Notes under the pieces: model-generated
The model's input: only the letters and a program-made list of their open reading frames with translations
Databases searched by the model: none
What the model was told of the DNA's origin: nothing
NCBI RefSeq assembly: GCF_025717045.1
Contig: NZ_JAOVZN010000008.1
Span: forward strand, 186,270-250,269
Length of the DNA: 64,000 nucleotides
Source: Flavobacterium sp. SH_e
Lineage (GTDB): Bacteria > Bacteroidota > Bacteroidia > Flavobacteriales > Flavobacteriaceae
Reading direction: 5' to 3'
Position numbers and translations under genes: made by a program
Part shown: piece by piece, positions 8,803 through 16,550 of the stretch
How the letters are laid out: every line of letters begins with the position of its first letter
Position numbering within the stretch: the stretch's first letter is position 1

Positions 8803-11190
8803 TTATTCTAAATTTCTGTTACTGAAATAGTTAGACATAAAAGTTACAAAACTTACAATCGTAATTGTGCTTAACGGCATTATGATCGCAGCAACCAAAG
8901 GAAGTAGATTTCCTGTAACCGCAAATGCAAGTCCAACAACGTTGTAAAGCAATGATAAAGTAAAGCTCATTTTTATGATCGAAATTGCTTTGTGAGATAG
9001 CTTCAAAAAGTAATTCAAGCGTGAAAATTCTGACGCATCTAAAATTGCATCGCACGCTGGAGAAAAGACATTCACATTCTCTGAAATTGAGATTCCAACA
9101 TTACTTTGCGCCAACGCTCCAGCATCATTCAATCCGTCGCCAACCATCATTACATTTTGCCCTTTTTCTTGAAGTTTCTTTATGTATTCGAGTTTTTGTT
9201 CTGGTTTCTGATTAAAAATCAACTCAGTTCCTTTTGGCAAAATAGCTTCTAAATTAGACCTTTCGCCGTCATTGTCCCCAGAAAGCACTTTTATTTCATA
9301 AGCTGTACTCAGATTTGCAAAAAGTTTTTCGAGACCTTCCCTATATTGATTTTGAAAAGTAAATTTTCCCAAATAAACCTCTCCTATTTTGATATGCAAT
9401 GCTGTTTTTTCAATTTCCGAACCATCTGCAACTATATCATCTACAAATTGTCCTGAACCAATTTTAATTTCTTTTTCCTCAATAGTAGCTAAAATTCCCT
9501 TTCCTGTAATCTCTTGAAAATCTTCAACAGCTAGACGTTTAGCTTCTGGCAGAAAATCATAAAGCATTCGGCTTAATGGGTGATTTGAACCTCGTAATAC
9601 ATTTTTAATCAACACAATATCTGTTTCTGAAATGGGATTTCCTTCATATATTATATTCGACTTCTTGTTGGTTGTAATGGTTCCTGTTTTATCAAAAACA
9701 ATCGTATCAACTTTAGCTAGCTGTTCGATTACAATAGCATTTTTCAAGTAAAATTTCTTCTTCCCCAAAATTCGCAATATGTTTCCAAAAGTGAACGGAG
9801 CTGTGAGGGCCAAAGCACAAGGACAAGCCACAATTAAAACTGCTGTAAAAACATTAAAAGCAGTGTTGGCGTCAATAAAAATCCAATATCCAAAACCAGC
9901 AAATGCAATTAGCAATAAAATAGGGGTAAAATATCGACTTATTGCATCTGTAATGGTTTTGTGTTTCTGATCTACTTTTTTCTGAAAAATTTCGTTACTC
10001 CACAATTGAGTTAAATAACTTTGTGAAACAGAATGCAACACTTCCATTTCTATTATTTTTCCAATCTGTTTTCCTCCTGCAAATACTTTATCACCAGACT
10101 TTTTAGTAATTGGAACTGCTTCTCCTGTAACAAAACTATAATCTATTTCTGCACTTTCGCTAATTAAAATCCCATCAACTGGTATAAGTTCTTGATTTCG
10201 AATTAATAATCGATCTCCTTTTAAAACATCGTAAATAGCGACATTATCTTCAGTAGCATCATTATTGATTTTAGTAACAGCAATTGGGAAATAGGATTTA
10301 AAATCTCTTTCGAAGCTTAAAAAACTATACGTTTTAATTTGAAACATTTTACCAAGAAGCATAAAAAATACTAAACTGGCTAAACTGTCAAAAAATCCTG
10401 GACCGTGATCCATTAGCATATCATATGTACTGCGAATAAACATCACGATGATACCTAAAGCAATGGGAATATCAATGTTAAGCATTCTGGTTCTAATGCT
10501 ATGATAAGCAGAAACATAATATCCGCTTGCTGAGTACAAGAAACTTGGCAATGCTAAAACAAAAATCAGTAATCTGAAAAACGGCTTGTAACTATCCAAC
10601 CAGAATTCTTTCATTTCGAAATATTCTGGAAATGAAAGCAGCATAATATTTCCAAAACAAAAGAATGCAACACCCAATTTATAGGTTAGACTTCTGTCTA
10701 CTTTAGCTTTTGCAGTTCCGTAATTTTCTAGACTTATATAAGGTTCGTAACCAATAGAACTTAGCAGATAAACAATTTCTTTTAAAGAAACGATATCTGA
10801 ATTAAACGTAATTCGAACTCTTTTTTCATGAAAATTAACTTGTGAAGTACTAATTCCTGCTTGAAGACGATTTAGATTCTCCAAAATCCAAATACAAGAA
10901 CTACAGTGAATGTGCGGAATATTCAAAGAAACGATTGCTGTGTTTCCTTCCTGAAATTCTAAAACTTTAGAAAGTATAGCTTCGTTTTCTAAAAAATCAT
11001 ATTTGCCTTTAATGTCTTGTGGCGTGGCGCCAGGCGATTTTTCAAAATCATAATAAGAGGTTAAGTCGTTAATGCTGAAAATTTCGTAAACCGTTTTACA
11101 GCCTGTACAACAAAACTTCTTATCATCAAACTCAATTTCTTCATTTTGTTCAATAGATAAACCACAATGAAAACAACTTTGCTCCCTCAT
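8803..11190 (-). CDS. ccoI: heavy-metal P1B-type ATPase, CcoI/FixI type
   Basis: This 795-residue copper-exporting ATPase would supply copper to the cbb3 oxidase. From the N-terminus it has a zinc-ribbon-like pair of cysteine motifs (C6/C9 and C27/C28/C31), a heavy-metal-binding domain with CSSC (C96, C99), eight probable membrane helices, the metal-translocating CPC at 456-458, the phosphorylated Asp in DKTGT (D500) and GDGLND near the C-terminus. The start at 11190 is chosen because a longer reading frame would run over the promoter box at 11211-11218. It faces away from the Crp/FNR gene and stands directly upstream of the ccoS operon. Assignment to the CcoI branch rests on context. Confidence 0.92.
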   Translation of the reverse strand: MREQSCFHCGLSIEQNEEIEFDDKKFCCTGCKTVYEIFSINDLTSYYDFEKSPGATPQDIKGKYDFLENEAILSKVLEFQEGNTAIVSLNIPHIHCSSCIWILENLNRLQAGISTSQVNFHEKRVRITFNSDIVSLKEIVYLLSSIGYEPYISLENYGTAKAKVDRSLTYKLGVAFFCFGNIMLLSFPEYFEMKEFWLDSYKPFFRLLIFVLALPSFLYSASGYYVSAYHSIRTRMLNIDIPIALGIIVMFIRSTYDMLMDHGPGFFDSLASLVFFMLLGKMFQIKTYSFLSFERDFKSYFPIAVTKINNDATEDNVAIYDVLKGDRLLIRNQELIPVDGILISESAEIDYSFVTGEAVPITKKSGDKVFAGGKQIGKIIEMEVLHSVSQSYLTQLWSNEIFQKKVDQKHKTITDAISRYFTPILLLIAFAGFGYWIFIDANTAFNVFTAVLIVACPCALALTAPFTFGNILRILGKKKFYLKNAIVIEQLAKVDTIVFDKTGTITTNKKSNIIYEGNPISETDIVLIKNVLRGSNHPLSRMLYDFLPEAKRLAVEDFQEITGKGILATIEEKEIKIGSGQFVDDIVADGSEIEKTALHIKIGEVYLGKFTFQNQYREGLEKLFANLSTAYEIKVLSGDNDGERSNLEAILPKGTELIFNQKPEQKLEYIKKLQEKGQNVMMVGDGLNDAGALAQSNVGISISENVNVFSPACDAILDASEFSRLNYFLKLSHKAISIIKMSFTLSLLYNVVGLAFAVTGNLLPLVAAIIMPLSTITIVSFVTFMSNYFSNRNLE

Positions 11191-11210
11191 AAACTTGTTT
11201 TTATTTGTCG

Positions 11211-11218
11211 CAAATTTC
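11211..11218 (-). promoter_or_regulatory. ccoI promoter (-7 box, one mismatch)
   Basis: On the minus strand this reads GAAATTTG, one base away from TAnnTTTG. It lies 20 bp from the ATG at 11190. Confidence 0.5.
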
Positions 11219-11240
11219 CAATTAAAGCACAATTATTAAG

Positions 11241-11254
11241 ATGATAATTGTCAT
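11241..11254 (-). promoter_or_regulatory. FNR-like operator upstream of ccoI
   Basis: ATGATAATTGTCAT (TGAT-N4-GTCA) differs from the ccoS operator by one base. The centre (11247.5) is again exactly 36.5 bp from the last base of the promoter box. The site is too far from the divergent regulator gene promoter at 11367 to act there at the same position. Confidence 0.7.
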
Positions 11255-11366
11255 GTTATATTGAAATTGAATTCTAATTTAATAAAATAAAAGAGTCCAA
11301 ATGAAGATGTACCTTATTTTATTATAATTTTACCATGTAATGCTGGTTCAAAACCTTAAATATCCT

Positions 11367-11374
11367 TATTTTTG
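11367..11374 (+). promoter_or_regulatory. promoter of the Crp/FNR gene (-7 box)
   Basis: TATTTTTG matches TAnnTTTG exactly, 18 bp before the ATG at 11393. It overlaps a possible upstream TTG start at 11372, which argues against that longer start. Confidence 0.6.
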
Positions 11375-11392
11375 CAGCAAACAACTATTGTC

Positions 11393-12076
11393 ATGAACAA
11401 ATGTGATCAATGTATTGTACGCCAGCTAAGCTCATTAAAAGCCCTTAACAAAGAAGAAGTTATAAAATTAGCCAGCAGTAAAACTACTTACAAAATTAAA
11501 AAAGGTGAAGCCATTTTTGAAGAAGGCGAAGTGACCAATGGCGTTTTTTGTGTGAAAGATGGTGTTGGTAAACTTTCAAAATTGAGTGCAAACGGAAAAG
11601 ACCAAATTGTAAAATTGGTAAAATCTGGCGAACTTCTTGGACAGCGCTCTATGATTAGTAACGAGCCAGCAAACTTGACTGCAAAAGCGATTGCAGATAT
11701 GGAGGTTTGTTTTATTCCTAAAACCGAAATCATCAATTTCTTTAATACTAACAATCAATTTTCTTTAAATATGATGCAGTCTGTTTGCGAAGATTTAAAG
11801 GAATCTGAAAACGAAAAAATCGCTTTAGTTCAGAAAACGGTTAAACAGAGGCTTGCCGAAACTTTACTTCATCTGCATGATGCTTTTGGCGAAGACACTG
11901 ACAAAACACTTAAAGTTCAATTAACGAGAGAAGAACTCGCAGGAATTATTGGTACAGCAACTGAAAGCTGTATTCGTCTCTTGTCTGATTTTAACAAATT
12001 AGGATTGATTGAATTAGTAGGTAAAAAAATCCTTCTTAAGGATGTTCGCGCTTTAAAAAAATTGGCTGACAATTAA
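11393..12076 (+). CDS. Crp/FNR-family transcriptional regulator, probable oxygen sensor
   Basis: This 227-residue regulator has a cyclic-nucleotide-type beta-roll (about 20-115), a dimer helix (120-150) and a winged helix-turn-helix (about 150-225). Aligned by eye with E. coli FNR, C4 and C7 match C20 and C23, and C106 (EVCFIP) matches C122 (MVCEIP), but the position of C29 is S13. In the recognition helix E191 and R195 match FNR E209 and R213, which read the G and the opposite base of TGA/TCA half-sites. This fits the FNR-like sites nearby. The ATG was chosen because of the promoter at 11367. It converges on mazG, sharing TTAA at their stops. Cluster binding is inference. Confidence 0.88.
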   Translation: MNKCDQCIVRQLSSLKALNKEEVIKLASSKTTYKIKKGEAIFEEGEVTNGVFCVKDGVGKLSKLSANGKDQIVKLVKSGELLGQRSMISNEPANLTAKAIADMEVCFIPKTEIINFFNTNNQFSLNMMQSVCEDLKESENEKIALVQKTVKQRLAETLLHLHDAFGEDTDKTLKVQLTREELAGIIGTATESCIRLLSDFNKLGLIELVGKKILLKDVRALKKLADN

Positions 12077-12843
12077 AGCTTTTTGGCTTCGTTCCAGAAA
12101 ACATCCATTTCTGTAAGCGTCATATCCATTAACGGTTTTCCTAGTTCGTTTGCTTTACTTTCTAAGTACTGGAAACGTTTAATAAATTTTTTATTGGTTC
12201 TTTCTAAAGCATCTTCTGGGTTTACATTCAAGAATCTCGCATAGTTAATCATAGAGAACAAAACGTCGCCAAACTCGTCTTCAATTTTATCTTGATTTCC
12301 AGTTTTTACTTCGTCTTGCAATTCTTGCAGTTCTTCTTGCACTTTATCCCAAACCTGATGAGGTTCTTCCCAATCAAAACCAACACCTTTTACTTTATCT
12401 TGAATTCTGCTTGCTTTAACCAATGCAGGAAGGCTTCTAGGAACTCCTTCTAAAACAGATTTCTTGCCTTCTTTTAGTTTAAGTTTTTCCCAATTTTGTT
12501 TGACTTCTTCTTCATTTTCAACTTTTACATCTCCGTAAATATGAGGATGACGGTGAATTAGTTTTTCACAGATTTCATTGCAAACATCAGCAATATCAAA
12601 ATCATTTGTTTCACTGCCAATTTTAGCATAAAAAACAATATGAAGCAGTAAATCTCCCAATTCTTTTTTAACTTCACTTAAATCATTATCCAAAATAGCA
12701 TCGCCCAATTCGTACGTTTCTTCGATTGTTAAATGTCTTAATGTCTGAAGGGTTTGTTTTTTATCCCACGGACATTGTTCACGGAGTTCATCCATGATGT
12801 TTAATAATCTTTCAAATGCTTTTAACTGGCTTTCTCTATTCAT
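12073..12843 (-). CDS. mazG: nucleoside triphosphate pyrophosphohydrolase MazG
   Basis: This 256-residue cytoplasmic enzyme hydrolyses nucleoside triphosphates to monophosphates and pyrophosphate, removing non-canonical or excess nucleotides. It has the two tandem MazG domains of the full-length family. The first carries PWDKKQTLQTLRHLTIEETYE with the metal-binding EExxE pattern, the second EELQELQDEV and DEFGDVLFSMINYAR. Length matches E. coli MazG. The stop codon region overlaps that of the convergent Crp/FNR gene by 4 bp. No toxin gene stands next to it. Confidence 0.93.
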   Translation of the reverse strand: MNRESQLKAFERLLNIMDELREQCPWDKKQTLQTLRHLTIEETYELGDAILDNDLSEVKKELGDLLLHIVFYAKIGSETNDFDIADVCNEICEKLIHRHPHIYGDVKVENEEEVKQNWEKLKLKEGKKSVLEGVPRSLPALVKASRIQDKVKGVGFDWEEPHQVWDKVQEELQELQDEVKTGNQDKIEDEFGDVLFSMINYARFLNVNPEDALERTNKKFIKRFQYLESKANELGKPLMDMTLTEMDVFWNEAKKL

Positions 12844-12882
12844 TTTGAAGTTCTTTAGATTTAAGACTCGATATTGTAAAAT

Positions 12883-12917
12883 TAAAAAATCCTGTCAAGA
12901 AAACATCTTAACAGGAT
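12883..12917 (-). terminator. terminator of the DUF5606 gene
   Basis: ATCCTGTCAAG (12889-12899) pairs with CTTAACAGGAT (12907-12917) with one wobble or mismatch. On the minus strand it is followed by a T run (complement of 12883-12888). Confidence 0.65.
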
Positions 12918-12943
12918 ATTATATATTCAAAAAGAATTGTTTT

Positions 12944-13432
12944 TTATTCTTCTTCTTTTTTAGCTTTTGCTTTCTTTGCTGCTGGAGCTTTTTTTGGTTT
13001 TTCTGCAGCAACTGGAGCTTGTTCTTTTGGCTCTTCAACAGCTGGAGCTAAATCTGTAACTAAACCTTTAGCTTGAAGCGTGTTATACCAATTTAATACT
13101 TTTTTGATATCTGATGGATAAACTCTCTCTTCGTCGTAATCTGGAAGAATTTGTTTGAAATACGCAGACAAAGTAGCATTATCTTCTTTGTGAGAAATAG
13201 CTTGTCCTTTATTTTCTTTAACGGCAATCTGCTGCATTACTTCAGTTAACGGTTTTTCACCTTCATAAGTATAAATCGAAATTTCAGACAATAAACTTAC
13301 ATTGCTCTTTAGATTTACAGTAATCTTCTTCCCATCAATTAATGATTCCGCCACAAAACCTGTACGAGTTTGTACTTTTAATTCGTATAAACCTGGTTTT
13401 CCTGAAATGGCTAAAATTTTCGTTAAATTCAT
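12944..13432 (-). CDS. DUF5606 family protein
   Basis: This 162-residue protein begins with a conserved Bacteroidota pattern (LTKILAISGKPGLYEL, then a small beta-rich domain), the DUF5606 family. Its function is unknown. Residues 1-60 look like an SH3-like or PUR-like beta barrel, 60-120 are helical, and the last 35 residues are a low-complexity Ala-Lys-Pro-Glu tail (APAAKKAKAKKEEE) of the kind that can bind nucleic acid. The gene is upstream of mazG and downstream of def on the same strand, a conserved flavobacterial neighbourhood as far as I recall. A terminator follows at 12883-12917. Confidence 0.8.
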   Translation of the reverse strand: MNLTKILAISGKPGLYELKVQTRTGFVAESLIDGKKITVNLKSNVSLLSEISIYTYEGEKPLTEVMQQIAVKENKGQAISHKEDNATLSAYFKQILPDYDEERVYPSDIKKVLNWYNTLQAKGLVTDLAPAVEEPKEQAPVAAEKPKKAPAAKKAKAKKEEE

Positions 13433-13492
13433 TTTTATTAAAATTAGTATTAAGAATTTGCTTTATTTTTTGTTTCTAAATGTTTAGAAAAC

Positions 13493-14083
13493 TTATCTTC
13501 CTTTTTTTGCTCCAAAGAATTTCATTCTATATTCCTGAAACGTTTTCCCTTCAGAAATATTTTTTAATTTCTTTTGGATTAAACGTTTTTTAAGAGATGA
13601 AATTTTATCTGTAAACAAAATTCCTTCAATGTGGTCATATTCATGCTGGATAACTCTCGCGATTAATCCGTCGAATACTTCCGTTTTCATTACGAAATCT
13701 TCTTCACAATATTCGATTGTAACAGTTGGTTTTCTGTATACGTCTTCACGTACATCTGGAATACTCAAACAACCTTCGTTAAATCCCCACTCTTCTCCTT
13801 CTTCCTTAACGATTTTAGCATTGATAAAAGTCTTTTTAAAACCTTTCAAATCTTTTTGTTCTTCTGAAGGAAGATCCTCATCATCACTAAAAGGCGTTGT
13901 ATCTATAACAAACAAACGAATAGGCAGTCCAACCTGCGGTGCTGCAAGTCCAACTCCATACGCATTGTACATCGTCTCGTACATATTTGCGATCGTTTCT
14001 TTTAGATTTGGATATTCAGGTGTAACATCTTGCCCTACTTTTCTCAAAACAGGATCACCGTATCCTACAATTGGTAAAATCAT
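13493..14083 (-). CDS. def: peptide deformylase
   Basis: This 196-residue metalloenzyme removes the formyl group from the N-terminal methionine of new proteins. All three family motifs are present: GVGLAAPQVG (43-52), EGCLSIP with the metal-binding Cys, and HEYDHIEG with the two metal-binding His and the catalytic Glu. An insertion around residues 65-85 (acidic, DDEDLPSEEQK) is common in the Bacteroidota form. The gene is transcribed from a TATTTTTG box at 14145-14152 and lies just upstream of the DUF5606 gene. Confidence 0.96.
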   Translation of the reverse strand: MILPIVGYGDPVLRKVGQDVTPEYPNLKETIANMYETMYNAYGVGLAAPQVGLPIRLFVIDTTPFSDDEDLPSEEQKDLKGFKKTFINAKIVKEEGEEWGFNEGCLSIPDVREDVYRKPTVTIEYCEEDFVMKTEVFDGLIARVIQHEYDHIEGILFTDKISSLKKRLIQKKLKNISEGKTFQEYRMKFFGAKKGR

Positions 14084-14144
14084 TTGTTTTTGTTTATATT
14101 TTTAAGCTGTAAAAACAGAACCAAAGTTCTGATATTTCAGCTGG

Positions 14145-14152
14145 CAAAAATA
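14145..14152 (-). promoter_or_regulatory. def promoter (-7 box)
   Basis: The minus strand reads TATTTTTG, an exact TAnnTTTG match, 61 bp before the def start. Confidence 0.45.
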
Positions 14153-14258
14153 GTAAAAAATAGTCAATGAATAATTCTATTGGTCTATTATATCATATTT
14201 TTTCCCAAGCTGTTAAAAATCTCAGCTATAATTATGCCAAAATCACTCGTACAATTCT

Positions 14259-14266
14259 TACCTTTG
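14259..14266 (+). promoter_or_regulatory. promoter of the FUSC-family gene (-7 box)
   Basis: TACCTTTG matches TAnnTTTG and is 17 bp before the ATG at 14284. It lies inside a possible longer reading frame starting at 14167, which supports the shorter start. Confidence 0.6.
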
Positions 14267-14283
14267 CTAGTAAACCTCTCTTT

Positions 14284-16506
14284 ATGATTGATAAAATTTC
14301 AAAATTTACAAACAGCACTTCCTTTCTCAATGCTTCTAAAGTAACTATTGCATCTGTTGTTCCTGTTTTAGTTTTAAATTTTTTGGGTCATTTTGAAATT
14401 GGTTTTACTATCGCGTTGGGTGCTTTTTATACTTATCCCAGTGATATTCCGAGTTCTTTAAGCCATAAAATTAAAGGATTAATTGCGGCTTCTTTTATTG
14501 TTTCGGGAGTAAATCTTTTGGTCAATCTTGTTTATCCGTATCCTTTTCTATTTTATATTTTTTTAGGCTTTCTATTGTTTTTATGCTCTATGATTTCTGT
14601 TTATGGGCAACGAGCAACTTTAATTTCGTTTTCTGCTTTATTATCGATTTCGCTTTCATTTGGACATTTGCACGAAGGCTGGGCGGCTTTTGAATATTCT
14701 GGTTTTATCTTTATTGGTGGAATTCTATATTTAATAGTATCGCTTGTATTTCATTTTGTACAGCCTTATAAATATGTAGAATTGCAAATTGCCGAAGGAA
14801 TAAAACTTACCGCTAAATATCTTAAATTGAGAGGCGATTTATGGAGTCCTGAAGCCAACAGAGAAGCTATTATTGAAAAACAACTGGCAATTCAAGTAGA
14901 ATTAAATCTAATTCATGAAGATCTAAGAAAAATGCTGATTGGAAACCAGAATGCTTCTGGAATTACAAGCCAAAATAGAAAAATGCTTTTGGTTTTTATT
15001 ACATTAGTTGAAATTCAAGAACTTGCTCTCTATACTTCATTTGATCACGAAAAACTTCACGAAAAATTTGCCAAACATCCTGATGTTTTAAGAACGTATC
15101 AAAATGTTGCTTACAAATTGGCTTCTACTTTAAAAAAGCTTTCAAAAAATGTAAGTCATATTAGTGTTTATGTTGACAAGCATGATTTGAAAAACGAATT
15201 AGATGCACTTGAATTTGCCATTTTTGATTACGAAAAAACATTAGGAAAAGAAGAAGCTGCTGAAGGTGTTCTAATGCTGACGAATATGCTGAAATATGCC
15301 AAAAATCAGGTTGGAAAAATTAAAACTATCCAGCGTGCACTTTCTTTGGCAATGCAGTCTTATAAATTAAAAGACAAAGATAAAGAGCTTGAAAAATTCC
15401 TAACACCACAATATTACCCAATTCGTACTTTACTTGAAAATTTAAGTTATTCTTCTTCTATTTTCAGGCATTCGATAAGATTAACCATTACAATTCTAAT
15501 TGGCTTTTTCCTCGGACAAGTTCTGCCTTTTCAAAATGTATATTGGATTCTGCTGACGATTGTTGTTATTATGCGTCCTGGTTACGGATTAACAAAAGAA
15601 CGATCATACAACAGAATGTTCGGAACTGTTTTGGGAGGATTTTTAGCTTTCGGAATTGTATCGATCATTCAAAATCACGTTGCACTGAGTATTTTCTCTA
15701 TTATATGTATGCTTTTAGGAATTTCGTTTACCCAAATTAACTATAAAATCAGCGCAACATTTGTTACGATGTACGTAGTTTTTATTTACGGAATTCTTAC
15801 GCCAGATATCAATGAAGTAATTCAATACAGAATTTTAGATTCGCTTGCTGGAGCAGTTTTAGCTTTTATAGCCAATCAATTTTTGTGGCCCGCTTGGGAA
15901 TTTATTAATACCCCAATTCATATTGAAAATTCAATTCGTGCCAACAGAAATTACCTCAAGGAAATTGCTGATTTTTATAATAAAAAAGGAGAAGTTCCAA
16001 CTTCTTATCGATTGGCAAGAAAAAATGCTTTTGTTGAAATAGGAAATTTAATGACCTCTTTTCAGCGTATGATGCAGGAGCCAAAATCGAAACAAAAAAC
16101 AATGCCTTTAGTAAATAAATTGGTGGTTTTAAATCACTCTTTATTATCTGCTTTGGCGTCACTTTCGACTTATATTCAATCACATCAAACAACTTCTGCT
16201 TCTGACTCTTTCAATTATATAATAAAAACAATTTTAGCAAATCTAGATCATTCGATTTCTGTTTTAAGAAATGAAGTCATAATACAAGATACTTTTTTTG
16301 AAAAAGAAGATGTAACGCTACAATTTGAAGAATTAAAACGTAGGCATTTTACACGTTTGGCTGAAGATGACGATTTAGATAAAGAAACGCGTCAAGCCAA
16401 AATGCAGGAAGCACAAATGGTAATTGAGCAATTGATCTGGATGAGTAATCTGGCTGAAAAAATTCTAAAAAACACAACCGATCTAAAAGCAACAAATCCA
16501 GATTAA
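14284..16506 (+). CDS. FUSC/YccS-type inner membrane protein
   Basis: This protein of about 740 residues has the layout of the YccS/YhfK and aromatic acid exporter (FUSC) family: an N-terminal block of about six membrane helices, a soluble helical region of about 200 residues, a second block of six helices (family motif around YWILLTIVVIMRPGYG followed by RxxGTxxG) and a cytoplasmic C-terminal helical domain. Members are thought to be efflux-type proteins, but the substrate is unknown. A reading frame extends upstream to 14167, but the promoter box at 14259 points to the ATG at 14284. It converges on mqo. Confidence 0.85.
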   Translation: MIDKISKFTNSTSFLNASKVTIASVVPVLVLNFLGHFEIGFTIALGAFYTYPSDIPSSLSHKIKGLIAASFIVSGVNLLVNLVYPYPFLFYIFLGFLLFLCSMISVYGQRATLISFSALLSISLSFGHLHEGWAAFEYSGFIFIGGILYLIVSLVFHFVQPYKYVELQIAEGIKLTAKYLKLRGDLWSPEANREAIIEKQLAIQVELNLIHEDLRKMLIGNQNASGITSQNRKMLLVFITLVEIQELALYTSFDHEKLHEKFAKHPDVLRTYQNVAYKLASTLKKLSKNVSHISVYVDKHDLKNELDALEFAIFDYEKTLGKEEAAEGVLMLTNMLKYAKNQVGKIKTIQRALSLAMQSYKLKDKDKELEKFLTPQYYPIRTLLENLSYSSSIFRHSIRLTITILIGFFLGQVLPFQNVYWILLTIVVIMRPGYGLTKERSYNRMFGTVLGGFLAFGIVSIIQNHVALSIFSIICMLLGISFTQINYKISATFVTMYVVFIYGILTPDINEVIQYRILDSLAGAVLAFIANQFLWPAWEFINTPIHIENSIRANRNYLKEIADFYNKKGEVPTSYRLARKNAFVEIGNLMTSFQRMMQEPKSKQKTMPLVNKLVVLNHSLLSALASLSTYIQSHQTTSASDSFNYIIKTILANLDHSISVLRNEVIIQDTFFEKEDVTLQFEELKRRHFTRLAEDDDLDKETRQAKMQEAQMVIEQLIWMSNLAEKILKNTTDLKATNPD

Positions 16507-16527
16507 TTCATCTGGATTTGTTTTTTA
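16492..16527. terminator. terminator overlapping the end of the FUSC gene
   Basis: A perfect 12-bp stem, ACAAATCCAGAT (16492-16503) with ATCTGGATTTGT (16510-16521), encloses the stop codon TAA in its loop and is followed by a T run. The last codons of the gene form one arm of the stem. Confidence 0.75.
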
Positions 16528-16550
16528 TTATAATACTTTAAGACTAAAAC

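Noticed and set aside
14167..14283. Longer start for the FUSC-family gene
   Set aside because: The exact promoter box at 14259-14266 lies inside this extension, and the homologous part begins after it.
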